Notes under the pieces: model-generated | Told to the model about the DNA's origin: nothing | What the model saw: only the letters and a program-made list of their open reading frames with translations | Databases searched by the model: none | Part shown: positions 50,342 through 58,725 of the stretch, one piece after another | Numbering within the stretch: the first letter of the stretch is position 1 | How the letters are laid out: the number at the start of each line of letters is the position of its first letter | Assembly: GCA_944321505.1 (NCBI GenBank) | Contig: CALULN010000003.1 | Coordinates: 62,001 to 126,000, forward strand | Direction of reading: 5' to 3' | DNA: 64,000 nt | From: Candidatus Methanomethylophilaceae archaeon | GTDB taxonomy: Archaea; Thermoplasmatota; Thermoplasmata; Methanomassiliicoccales; Methanomethylophilaceae | Position numbers and translations under genes: made by a program

Positions 50342-50640
50342 TCGGAATGGAGTTCTTCCTCGTCTTCGCAGCCATACTCTTCGCCATCGGGCTGTACGGG
50401 ATCCTGTCCTCCAAGAGGGGACTGGTCACCCTGATGAGCATCGAGCTGATGCTCAACGCCGCGAACATCAACTTCATCACCTTCGCGTCCTACAGCGGCA
50501 ACGCCGCCGGTCAGGTCTTCGTGATCATGACCATCGCAGTCGCCGCCGCAGAGGTCGCCGTCGGTATCGCACTGATGCTCAACGCGTACAAGATCAACAA
50601 GACGACCGAAGTCGACGAGCTGTCGACCATGAGGTGGTAA
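50338..50640 (+). CDS. fpoK: Fpo complex subunit K
   Basis: NuoK homologue, 100 residues, with three membrane segments. The conserved segments are LYGILSSKRGLVTLMSIELM (the Glu in MSIELM) and AVAAAEVAVGIALML, both carrying membrane-embedded acids used in proton translocation. ATGA overlap with the preceding gene; stop TAA. Confidence 0.95.
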   Translation: MIGMEFFLVFAAILFAIGLYGILSSKRGLVTLMSIELMLNAANINFITFASYSGNAAGQVFVIMTIAVAAAEVAVGIALMLNAYKINKTTEVDELSTMRW

Positions 50641-50641
50641 G

Positions 50642-52714
50642 ATGATTGGATTCGTTGATTACGCCTGGCTGGTGCCGCTGGTCCCCGCTCTGTGCTTCGT
50701 CATAGTCGGTCTGATCGGCCACAAGACACCCGAGAAGGGCGGATACATAGCGATCTTCGGAGCGCTGTTCGCCTTCGTGATGTCCGCGCTGGTGGCGTAC
50801 GATTACTACACCTCCGAAGCCTACAAGCTCGGAGAAGCCGTCATCATCGGCCCCATCGAGTGGCTGAACATCGGCGGCTACACTGTGAACTTCGGCGTCT
50901 ACATCGACTCCCTCGCGTGCATAATGATGCTGTTCGCATCGTTCATCTCGACCATGATCTTCGTGTACTCCATCGGGTACATGGGCGACCAGGGCGAGAA
51001 GAAGAGGAGGTACTACGCCGAGGTCTCCCTGTTCCTGACCGGGATGCTCGGGCTGGCCGTGTCCAGCAACTTCCTGGAGATGTTCGTGTTCTGGGAGGTC
51101 ATGGGACTGTGCTCCTACCTGCTGATCGGGTTCTGGAGCTACACCCACCATGAGGGCGATGCCGCCTCCATCAACGCGGCCTCCGCCGCCAAGAAGGCCT
51201 TCCTGGTCACCCGCGCCGGAGACGTCTGCCTGATGGCCGGACTGTTCGTCCTGCTGTACGCATTCGGCTCCATGGACTACGCGACCGTGTTCGCCAACGC
51301 CCAGCAGGTTTACGCACAGGACCCTACCCTGGTCAACATCGGCATCCTGCTGATGTTCGGAGGCGTCATCGGCAAGTCCGCGCAGTTCCCGCTGCACGAC
51401 TGGCTGCCGGATGCGATGGCCGGCCCCACCACCGTCTCCGCATTGATCCATGCGGCCACGATGGTCAAGGCAGGTGTCTACCTGGTCGCCAGGTCCTACC
51501 CGCTGTTCGTCACCAGCTCCGATGCGATGCTGTTCGTGGCCGCCATCGGCGGAATCACCGCGATCTACACCGCGAGCATGGCCCTCAACAACATGAACAT
51601 CAAGAGGGTCCTGGCCTACTCCACCCTCTCCCAGCTGGGATACATGATCCTCGCCCTGGGTGCGGGCGCCTATCTCATCTCCATGGGAATGGACATGGGC
51701 GGCGAGACCGGCCAGACGCTGATCACCCTCGGTACCATGGGATACGCAGCGGGAATCCTGCACATGATCAACCACGCCTTCTTCAAGGCCCTGCTCTTCC
51801 TGTGCTCCGGTTCCGTCATCCACGCCACCGGCACGGAGGACATGCGCAAGATGGGAGGCCTCAGGAAGACCATGCCCATAACCGCCTACACGATGCTCGT
51901 GGGCTCGCTGTCCATCGCGGGCATACCCATCCTCTCCGGATTCTGGTCCAAGGACCTGGTCCTCGAGGCTGCGTTCGCCCCCTTCGACAACGGGCTCGGC
52001 GCGGGTTCCGCGTTCTGCATCCTGTTCATCCTGGGAATGATCACCGCGTTCATGACCGCGTTCTACATGTTCCGCATGTGGTTCCTCACCTTCACGGGCG
52101 AGCCTCGCGGCCACTGCCACGGCGAGTCCCCGAAGACCATGACCGTGCCCCTGATGATCCTGGGAGTGTTCGCGGCCTTCATCGGCCTCATAGTCCTGGC
52201 GGACTTCTCCTACTTCATCATCCAGTCCCTGGCCCCCGGCCTGGCGGACGCCCTCGCGGCCAACGGCCTGTACCTGGGCTTCCACGACTCGATGCACATA
52301 CTCGAGGAGATCTTCACCAACGTCTGGACCTACGTGGCCATCGTCCTGGCTGTCGTGGGCATATTCATCGCGTACCGCATGTACGTGAAGAGGCCCTACG
52401 TCGCCGAGGACTTCGACCAGACCAAGAAAGGGTTCCTGTACAGGCTCGTCGCCAACAGGTACTACTTCCCCCAGCTCTACAACCAGATCTCCTGGAAGCT
52501 GGGATACGGAGTTGCCAAGGGCGTCGACATCTTCGACAGGAACGTCATCGACGGAACGGTCAACGGCCTCTCCAACGCCGTCGTCGGCAGCGGAGAGGGA
52601 CTGGGCCAGGCCCAGACCGGTTACGTGCGCGACTACGCCGCATACGTGGTTGTGGGAGTGCTCGTGATAATCGCCGTCGTCCTGCTGATGGTCAGCTACG
52701 GAGGAGGGTTCTGA
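50642..52714 (+). CDS. fpoL: Fpo complex subunit L
   Basis: Antiporter-like proton-pumping subunit homologous to NuoL, 690 residues with about 16 hydrophobic segments. Motifs: YAEVSLFLTGMLGLAVSSNF, FWEVMGLCSYLLIGFW, KSAQFPLHDWLPDAMAGPT and ALIHAATMVKAGVYLVAR (key Lys). The long lateral helix and terminal membrane segment of NuoL are expected in the last 120 residues (hydrophobic end VVGVLVIIAVVLLMV). Confidence 0.96.
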   Translation: MIGFVDYAWLVPLVPALCFVIVGLIGHKTPEKGGYIAIFGALFAFVMSALVAYDYYTSEAYKLGEAVIIGPIEWLNIGGYTVNFGVYIDSLACIMMLFASFISTMIFVYSIGYMGDQGEKKRRYYAEVSLFLTGMLGLAVSSNFLEMFVFWEVMGLCSYLLIGFWSYTHHEGDAASINAASAAKKAFLVTRAGDVCLMAGLFVLLYAFGSMDYATVFANAQQVYAQDPTLVNIGILLMFGGVIGKSAQFPLHDWLPDAMAGPTTVSALIHAATMVKAGVYLVARSYPLFVTSSDAMLFVAAIGGITAIYTASMALNNMNIKRVLAYSTLSQLGYMILALGAGAYLISMGMDMGGETGQTLITLGTMGYAAGILHMINHAFFKALLFLCSGSVIHATGTEDMRKMGGLRKTMPITAYTMLVGSLSIAGIPILSGFWSKDLVLEAAFAPFDNGLGAGSAFCILFILGMITAFMTAFYMFRMWFLTFTGEPRGHCHGESPKTMTVPLMILGVFAAFIGLIVLADFSYFIIQSLAPGLADALAANGLYLGFHDSMHILEEIFTNVWTYVAIVLAVVGIFIAYRMYVKRPYVAEDFDQTKKGFLYRLVANRYYFPQLYNQISWKLGYGVAKGVDIFDRNVIDGTVNGLSNAVVGSGEGLGQAQTGYVRDYAAYVVVGVLVIIAVVLLMVSYGGGF

Positions 52715-52715
52715 A

Positions 52716-54215
52716 ATGGATGTTCCTATCCTTAGCCTGCTGGTGCTGCTCCCCCTGATCGGAGCGGTCCTGACCCTCTTCATGGGCGGCGCCAGAACGA
52801 AATACGCCAAGGTCGTGGCGGCGGTCTTCACAGCGGCAGCCCTCGTGCTGTCCCTCTATGTGATGTTCATGCCCTCCGGCGACCTCGCAAACCTCACTGA
52901 GAACTACACATGGATCGAGTCCGCCGGCATCAAGATGAGCATCATCTTCGGCATCGACGGGCTGAGCATCCTCATGGTGTTCCTCACCGCGCTGCTGATG
53001 TTCCTCGTGGTCGTCTTCAGCTGGAACGAGGAGGACAGGCCCAACTACTTCCACGCCCTTCTGCTGGCGATGGAGGTCGGACTCATGGGCGTGTACATGG
53101 CGCAGGACTACTTCCTGTTCTACATCATGTGGGAGGTCACGCTGATTCCCATGTTCTTCCTGATTTCGTGGTACGGAGGACCCCGCAGGCACTACTCTGC
53201 GATCAAGTTCTTCATCTACACCCACGTGGCCTCGTTGATCATGCTGATCGGCATATTCGGCCTGGTGTTCGGCACCTCCGGCGGCGACTTCGCCTTCGCG
53301 GCTGTCGCCAACGCCGGCGGTCTGAGCGAGGCCATGCAGATCTTCCTGTTCGGCCTGCTGTTCTTCGGCTTCGCCGTCAAGATGCCCGTCCCGCCCTTCC
53401 ACACCTGGCTGCCGGATGCCCACGTCGAGGCGCCCACCGCAGGATCCGTCCTGCTGGCGGGTGTCATGCTGAAGATGGGTTCCTACGGTATCATCAGGGT
53501 GTGCCTGGACGCAGACATCTTCGCTCTGGCGATGCCGGTCTGGCAGCCCGTCATGATCGGCCTCGGTATCTTCGCCATGGTCTACGGCGTCTACGCGTGC
53601 ATCGCGCAGAACGACCTGAAGAAGATGGTCGCCTACTCCTCCATCAGCCACATGGGAATGGTGCTGGTGGGAATGGGCTGCATGTCCGAGATCGGAATCG
53701 AGTTCGCCATCTTCCAGATGTTCGCCCACGGACTGATCTCCGCCGCCCTGTTCATGGTCTGCGGTCTCGCCGGACACAACTTCGGCACCAGGGACATGCG
53801 CCTGCTGGGCGGAATGGCCGGCAAGGCCCCCAGGTTCGCGCTGTTCATGATGATCGCCTTCATGGCGTCCCTCGGACTGCCCGGACTGATGGGATTCATA
53901 GCCGAGTTCGGTCTGCTGTACGGACTGTGGGAGTACCTGGCATCCGTCGACCTGATGCCCATCATCCTGCTCGGTCTGCTGTACATGCTGCTGACCGCCG
54001 GATACTACATCTGGGCCATGCAGAAGACCCTGTTCGGCAAGCTGACCGACAAGATCGACCTGGAGCATGCCCACGACATCGGCAACATCGAGTGCGTCGT
54101 GCTGGCGGTGCTGGCGGTGCTCATCGCGCTGTTCGGTATCCTGCCCGGCCTTGCGACGGACTACATCATGCCCTTCGTGAGCTCGATCGTGAACGCTGGA
54201 GGTCTCCTGATCTGA
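52716..54215 (+). CDS. fpoM: Fpo complex subunit M
   Basis: NuoM homologue, 499 residues, proton-pumping antiporter-like subunit. Motifs: FFLISWYGGPRRHYSAIKFF, KMPVPPFHTWLPDAHVEAPT, SVLLAGVMLKMGSYGIIR and KKMVAYSSISHMGMVLVGM. Membrane Lys and Glu residues typical for the family are present. One base after fpoL, with GGAGG in the fpoL tail. Confidence 0.96.
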   Translation: MDVPILSLLVLLPLIGAVLTLFMGGARTKYAKVVAAVFTAAALVLSLYVMFMPSGDLANLTENYTWIESAGIKMSIIFGIDGLSILMVFLTALLMFLVVVFSWNEEDRPNYFHALLLAMEVGLMGVYMAQDYFLFYIMWEVTLIPMFFLISWYGGPRRHYSAIKFFIYTHVASLIMLIGIFGLVFGTSGGDFAFAAVANAGGLSEAMQIFLFGLLFFGFAVKMPVPPFHTWLPDAHVEAPTAGSVLLAGVMLKMGSYGIIRVCLDADIFALAMPVWQPVMIGLGIFAMVYGVYACIAQNDLKKMVAYSSISHMGMVLVGMGCMSEIGIEFAIFQMFAHGLISAALFMVCGLAGHNFGTRDMRLLGGMAGKAPRFALFMMIAFMASLGLPGLMGFIAEFGLLYGLWEYLASVDLMPIILLGLLYMLLTAGYYIWAMQKTLFGKLTDKIDLEHAHDIGNIECVVLAVLAVLIALFGILPGLATDYIMPFVSSIVNAGGLLI

Positions 54216-54225
54216 GGTGAATGAA

Positions 54226-55743
54226 ATGGCAGATATCTTCAACAGTATGATCGATGCCCTTTCCGACCTCCTCGGACAGGGAATCTATGTGCTCCCCGAG
54301 ATCATCCTCATGGTGGCAGCCGTGCTGTCGCCCCTCCTCTACTTCATCACGAAGAAGGGGACGGCGTCGGCCGTGCTGACCTTCGTGCTGATGGCGGTCT
54401 CCGCCGTAGTCACCTGCATCATGATGCACACGGTGACCTACGGAACCGCCTTCGGTCTCTTCGAGTTCGATGCGTTCTCCAGCCTGATGATGCTGCTGTT
54501 CCTGGCAGTGGGCGGTCTGACCGTCTTCATCTCCCAGGGCCACGTCGAGACCACCAAGCACAAGGGAGAGTACTACGCTCTGATCGCAGGCGCCGTCGCG
54601 GCCATGATGTTCGTGGCCAGCGCCACCAACCTGGTGGCCATCTTCGTCGGCGTCGAGGTCGTGAGCATATTCTCCTACGCCCTGGTGGCGCTGAAGAAGA
54701 ACGACCCGCGCTCGTCCGAAGCGGCGGTGAAGTACCTGATCATCGGTGCGCTGTCCTCGGCTCTGACCCTGTACGGCATGTCCATGATCTACGGTGTCAC
54801 CGGCAGCCTGGACCTCTACGGACCCGACGGCATCGTCGCCCAGGTGTCCGTGATGGCCGGCAACTGGCCGTTCATCATCGGATGCGTCGGCATGATCGCC
54901 GGTTACGGCTTCAAGATCTCCGCGGTGCCCTTCCACTCCTGGTCCCCCGATGTCTACGAGGGAGCCTCGACCCCTGTGTCCGGGTTCCTCGCCACCGGCT
55001 CCAAGAAGATGGGCTTCGCTGTCATCCTGAAGATCTTCCTGGTCATGTTCGTGGCCATGGAGACCGGCGTGCTGTCCGAGGACTTCCAGATGGTCTTCGC
55101 CATCCTCGCCGCGATCACCATGACCGTGGGCAACGTGGTGGCGATCAGCCAGACCAACATCAAGAGGATGCTGGCCTACTCCAGCATCGCTCAGGCAGGA
55201 TACATCCTCATCGTCCTGGCGGTAATGAGCCAGTACGCCGTCGTCGGCGGTCTCTTCCACATGTTCACCCACGTGGTCATGAAGGGAGGGGCCTTCGTCG
55301 TGGTGGCCGCTCTGATCACCGCCGGCCTCGGAGAGAGGATCAGCGACTACAACGGCCTCGCCAAGAGGGCGCCCTTCGCGGCCGCGGCCATGATGCTGTT
55401 CCTGTTCTCCCTGGCAGGTATCCCGCCTCTGGCCGGATTCACGTCCAAGTTCATCCTGTTCTCCGGAGCCCTCGCGACTCCCGCAGGAGGGGTGGACCTG
55501 ACCTGGCTGTGGCTGGTCCTGGTGGCCGTGCTGAACTCCGCCATCTCGCTGTACTATTACGCACGCGTGGTCAAGGCCATGTACGTGGAGAAGCCCCAGA
55601 CCGAGGAGCGCCTGCCCATCGGAAGGGCCTTCACCGTGGCCATCGCTCTGTGCGTCATCGGAGTCATCGTCCTGGGTGTCTACCCCAACGTGCTCCTGGA
55701 CCTGTGCAGCACCGCCGCGGATGCGCTGTTCGCCCTCGTGTGA
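54226..55743 (+). CDS. fpoN: Fpo complex subunit N
   Basis: NuoN homologue, 505 residues, third antiporter-like subunit. Motifs: SAVPFHSWSPDVYEGASTPV, RMLAYSSIAQAGYILIVLA, FSLAGIPPLAGFTSKFILF. ATG at 54226 chosen because GAGGTGA (54214-54220) precedes it; a GTG at 54217 would lie inside that site. Last gene of the operon; no fpoF or fpoO follows. Confidence 0.96.
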   Translation: MADIFNSMIDALSDLLGQGIYVLPEIILMVAAVLSPLLYFITKKGTASAVLTFVLMAVSAVVTCIMMHTVTYGTAFGLFEFDAFSSLMMLLFLAVGGLTVFISQGHVETTKHKGEYYALIAGAVAAMMFVASATNLVAIFVGVEVVSIFSYALVALKKNDPRSSEAAVKYLIIGALSSALTLYGMSMIYGVTGSLDLYGPDGIVAQVSVMAGNWPFIIGCVGMIAGYGFKISAVPFHSWSPDVYEGASTPVSGFLATGSKKMGFAVILKIFLVMFVAMETGVLSEDFQMVFAILAAITMTVGNVVAISQTNIKRMLAYSSIAQAGYILIVLAVMSQYAVVGGLFHMFTHVVMKGGAFVVVAALITAGLGERISDYNGLAKRAPFAAAAMMLFLFSLAGIPPLAGFTSKFILFSGALATPAGGVDLTWLWLVLVAVLNSAISLYYYARVVKAMYVEKPQTEERLPIGRAFTVAIALCVIGVIVLGVYPNVLLDLCSTAADALFALV

Positions 55744-55814
55744 GCCGCGCCTGCAAACCCATTAAACCCATTCCCCCTCTTTTATATCCAGACTCATTAG
55801 CCAGTCTGCAAATT

Positions 55815-55822
55815 CTTTAATA
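55815..55822 (+). promoter_or_regulatory. TATA box for the prenyl synthase gene
   Basis: CTTTAATA lies 22-29 bases before the ATG, predicting a leaderless mRNA. A second candidate TTTATATC at 55781-55788 follows a pyrimidine-rich stretch that could also terminate fpo transcripts. Confidence 0.45.
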
Positions 55823-55843
55823 TGAAACAGGCATCCCCAGTCC

Positions 55844-56809
55844 ATGGCCGAGAGGTGGGCGGAGCCCATAGCCAAGGAGCTTGAGGATGTGGAGGGGTTC
55901 CTCCAAGGTCTGCTCCGCTCCGGCAATGCCGAGCTGGACGAGATGTGCCGCTATGTGCTGGAGTCCGGCGGCAAGAGGGTCCGTCCCATCATCTGCATCC
56001 TCTCGTATCTGGCCTGCGGCGGCACGGATCCCGCCCGTGCCGTTTCCGTGGGGTCCGCCTTCGAGGTCGTCCATTCCGCTTCCCTCATCCACGACGACAT
56101 CAACGACAACGGCGAGATGAGGAGGGGCAGGAGAGCGCTCCATAAGGAGTACACCCTGACGAAGGCCGTCGTTGCCGGCGATTTCATGCTGGTCAAGGGC
56201 TACCGCGCCCTCGGTCTGATGCCCCATGAGATTATGGACATCATCTCCGACACAGCGTCCCGCATGTGCGCCAGCGAGTTCCTCCAGAAGGACTTCGAGC
56301 GCAAGGCGGAGGTCACCGAGGAGGACTATTACGAGATCATCGACGGGAAGACCGCCATGCTCATAAGAGCCAGCGCTCTGAGCGGTGCCTATCTGGCCAC
56401 ACAGGACATGGAGCTCATCGAGGCCGTCGGCAGGTACGCCGAGGCCGTCGGCATGGCGTTCCAGATCGTGGACGATGTCCTGGACGTCACCGGCTGCACC
56501 GGGGTCACCGGCAAGAAGGTGGGCATAGACATCATGGAGGGGAAGCCCACCCTGCCCGTCATCTACGCCATGCGCAACCCCGAGGTGGGGAAGGAGGTGG
56601 AGGCGATCTTCACCGGAGAGGGCGTCTCCCAGGAGGATATCTCCAGGGCCCTGGACCTCATCAAGGGCACCGACGCCCTCGACCGCTGCATGGACGAGGC
56701 CAGAGCCCGGGCTGACGAGGCCATAGATGCGCTGTCCGCATTGCCGCCTTCCGAGTACAGGGACTCCCTGGAGGGGCTGGCCCGCTACGTGGTCAGCAGG
56801 GAGGGGTGA
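55844..56809 (+). CDS. idsA: Trans-isoprenyl diphosphate synthase (GGPP/FPP type)
   Basis: Makes the C15/C20 prenyl chains of archaeal lipids, 321 residues. First Asp-rich motif DDIND in SLIHDDINDNGEMRRG, second in FQIVDDVLDVTG, with GGKRVRPI and GKTAMLIRAS. The residues upstream of the first motif (EVVHSASL) control chain length but are not diagnostic by eye. Overlaps the geranylgeranyl reductase gene by GTGA, making a two-gene lipid operon beside fpo. Confidence 0.93.
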   Translation: MAERWAEPIAKELEDVEGFLQGLLRSGNAELDEMCRYVLESGGKRVRPIICILSYLACGGTDPARAVSVGSAFEVVHSASLIHDDINDNGEMRRGRRALHKEYTLTKAVVAGDFMLVKGYRALGLMPHEIMDIISDTASRMCASEFLQKDFERKAEVTEEDYYEIIDGKTAMLIRASALSGAYLATQDMELIEAVGRYAEAVGMAFQIVDDVLDVTGCTGVTGKKVGIDIMEGKPTLPVIYAMRNPEVGKEVEAIFTGEGVSQEDISRALDLIKGTDALDRCMDEARARADEAIDALSALPPSEYRDSLEGLARYVVSREG

Positions 56810-57900
56810 TCCCTCTGCGCACCGACATACTCATCGTCGGATCCGGTCCCGCAGGCACAACCGCCGCCGAGTACGCAGCAGAGAAAGGGGTCTCCGTCAC
56901 CGTCATCGAGAGACGCTCCAAGGTGGGCGTGCCCGTCAGATGCGGGGAGTTCATGCCGGCCAACGACGAGATACGCGACATGTTCCCCACCGTGGGGGAT
57001 CTGGATCCCCTGTTCGACCGCATCCCCCCGGAGCTGAGGCTCAGGGAGCTGGAGGGGATCAAGCTGGTGAACCCCAAGGGCAAGGAGACCCTTCTGGATT
57101 TCTCGGGATACACCACCGACCGCGCCCTGTTCGACCAGTATCTGGCCCATCGTGCCGAGAAGGCAGGGGCGGAGGTCATCACAGAGTGCTCATTCGACCG
57201 CATCGCCGACGGGAAGGCGCTCACCTCCAAAGGCGAGATCGAGTACAAGGTCATCATCGGCGCCGACGGCCCCGGTTCGAGGGTGGGCCGCTCTCTGGGC
57301 CTGAAGGGCAACGCCAACCCCTACCCTGCGGTCACCGCCCAGGCGAAGGGGGACTTCGAGCCATACGTCACCATGTTCTTCGGCGGCATCGCCCCCGGGG
57401 CGTACAGCTGGTTCATCCCCAAGCACGGACAGGCCAACGTGGGCGTGGGCTTCTCTCCCAAGTTCGCCGACGGCAGCGTCCGCGACTACTTCGACAAGTT
57501 CGTCTCCAAGCACGGCCTGGACATCATCACCAGGGTCGAGGGCAAGTACGTGCCCAGCGAGGGCCCGGTTCCCGAGACGGTCTCCGGCAACGGGATGATC
57601 GTCGGCGATGCCGCAGGGCACGTCATCTCCGTCAACGGAGGCGGAGTGCCTCTGGCCCTCATAGCCGGCCGCATATGCGGCAGGGTGGCGGCGGACAACG
57701 TCCTTTCGGGCAGGCCGCTGACGGACTACCAGGACGAGTGGCGCAGGCACATGCTCAAGCCCCTGAAGACCGCGGCCTTCAACAAGAAGCTGGCGGACAC
57801 CTTCGCGTTCCACACCGAGTTCACGACGTCCATGTGCATGGCGATCCTCGGGAAGCGCAGGATGGACAACCTCATCCGCTGCAAGCGGATCTTCCCCTGA
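56806..57900 (+). CDS. Geranylgeranyl reductase (archaeal lipid saturation)
   Basis: FAD enzyme of 364 residues that saturates geranylgeranyl chains of archaeal phospholipids. Dinucleotide motif ILIVGSGPAGTTAAEYA, substrate-loop Cys in VPVRCGEFMP, IGADGPGSRVGRSLG, and IVGDAAGHVISVNGGGVPL. The GTG start overlaps the prenyl synthase stop (GTGA). A second family member is at 30088. Its TGA stop abuts the convergent nob1 stop (TGATCA). Confidence 0.92.
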   Translation: MIPLRTDILIVGSGPAGTTAAEYAAEKGVSVTVIERRSKVGVPVRCGEFMPANDEIRDMFPTVGDLDPLFDRIPPELRLRELEGIKLVNPKGKETLLDFSGYTTDRALFDQYLAHRAEKAGAEVITECSFDRIADGKALTSKGEIEYKVIIGADGPGSRVGRSLGLKGNANPYPAVTAQAKGDFEPYVTMFFGGIAPGAYSWFIPKHGQANVGVGFSPKFADGSVRDYFDKFVSKHGLDIITRVEGKYVPSEGPVPETVSGNGMIVGDAAGHVISVNGGGVPLALIAGRICGRVAADNVLSGRPLTDYQDEWRRHMLKPLKTAAFNKKLADTFAFHTEFTTSMCMAILGKRRMDNLIRCKRIFP

Positions 57901-58359
57901 TCATCTCTTCCTATGGGACCTCAGCGGCGAGCCGCATATCGGGCATTCCCTCATGGATTCCTTGAACCATTTTCCGCATCCGGTGCAGCGGTAGTTCCAT
58001 TTCTCCTTCCGCGTGATGCCGTTCATGCCCACGGGGCGGTAGGGTATCCCCATGGCCCTGCACACGTTCTGGATGGAGTAGTCGTCTGAGAGCACTGTCC
58101 CGCCGGTGTCCTTGGCCAGGGCGATCACGGTCACATCGACCGGCGAGAGCCTGCCGATGTCGCCGGTGCGCTCCGCAGCGGCCCTGACCTCCGATTCCGC
58201 GGAAGCGGTGCACTCGGACACCATGAGGAGGTCCCCCCAGAGGTCCGGGCGGCGGTCGTTGTACTTCCTGAGCTCCCGCAGCACTCCGGGCGGGCATACG
58301 CACTCCTCGTCCGGGAGGTTCTCCATGGAGAACAGGGCGGAACTGTCCAGGACAAGCAT
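57901..58359 (-). CDS. nob1: Nob1 rRNA endonuclease (PIN domain and zinc ribbon)
   Basis: Ribosome maturation nuclease cleaving the 3' end of 16S rRNA precursor, 152 residues. PIN domain with acids in LVLDSSALFS (D4), SPVDVTVIALAKD and LSDDYSIQNV. A zinc ribbon follows with YRCTGCGKWF and RECPICGSPL. Basic C-terminus RSHRKR. The TATA-like element 24-32 bases upstream implies a leaderless mRNA. Convergent with geranylgeranyl reductase with no spacer. Confidence 0.93.
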   Translation of the reverse strand: MLVLDSSALFSMENLPDEECVCPPGVLRELRKYNDRRPDLWGDLLMVSECTASAESEVRAAAERTGDIGRLSPVDVTVIALAKDTGGTVLSDDYSIQNVCRAMGIPYRPVGMNGITRKEKWNYRCTGCGKWFKESMRECPICGSPLRSHRKR

Positions 58360-58381
58360 GATGGCACATGCATCATCGTCG

Positions 58382-58391
58382 CCTTAAAACG
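58382..58391 (-). promoter_or_regulatory. TATA-like element for nob1
   Basis: CGTTTTAAGG on the minus strand, about 24-32 bases before the nob1 ATG. It shares a 75-base divergent region with the next gene's promoter. Confidence 0.4.
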
Positions 58392-58404
58392 TCGCACGGA
58401 AACG

Positions 58405-58412
58405 GTTATATC
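58405..58412 (+). promoter_or_regulatory. TATA box for the small unknown gene
   Basis: GTTATATC lies 23-30 bases before the ATG at 58435, consistent with a leaderless mRNA. Confidence 0.45.
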
Positions 58413-58434
58413 GGTCCACCCTTTGGGACGGGCT

Positions 58435-58725
58435 ATGACCTCGATAGCCGTTGACGAGGATGTGAAGGAGATGATCCTCAGGGAGAAGAGGGACTACCGT
58501 GTGTGCACCGCCTGCAGGGGTCCCGCCCTCGTGCCCGTAACGGTCAAGGGGCCGAAGCCCACGGATATCCGCATACCCGTCGGGGATTACACGCTCTACG
58601 TCTCGGAGGTCCAGGCGGACTACATCGACAGGGTGTCCATGGATATGCTGTATGACCGGGAGGACATAGACTGCTGTCCTGCCTTCATGGTCCGCCGCTC
58701 CAGCTGGCACAACAGGTTCTACTGA
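58435..58725 (+). CDS. Small protein of unknown function
   Basis: Not recognised, 96 residues. The N-terminus MTSIAVDEDVKEMILREK resembles the short strand-helix start seen in some DNA-binding antitoxin-like proteins, but that is weak. Cys residues occur as VCTAC and DCC, suggesting a possible metal site. Basic, aromatic C-terminus (RRSSWHNRFY). It has its own TATA box and is probably leaderless. A TTG at 58423 would add four residues. Its end overlaps the convergent ThiI-like gene by 7 bases. Confidence 0.6.
   Translation: MTSIAVDEDVKEMILREKRDYRVCTACRGPALVPVTVKGPKPTDIRIPVGDYTLYVSEVQADYIDRVSMDMLYDREDIDCCPAFMVRRSSWHNRFY

Noticed and set aside
46622-52831. Very long antisense reading frames opposite the fpo operon
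   Set aside because: His/Asp/Gly-rich composition without domains; the plus strand is fully explained by Fpo subunits.
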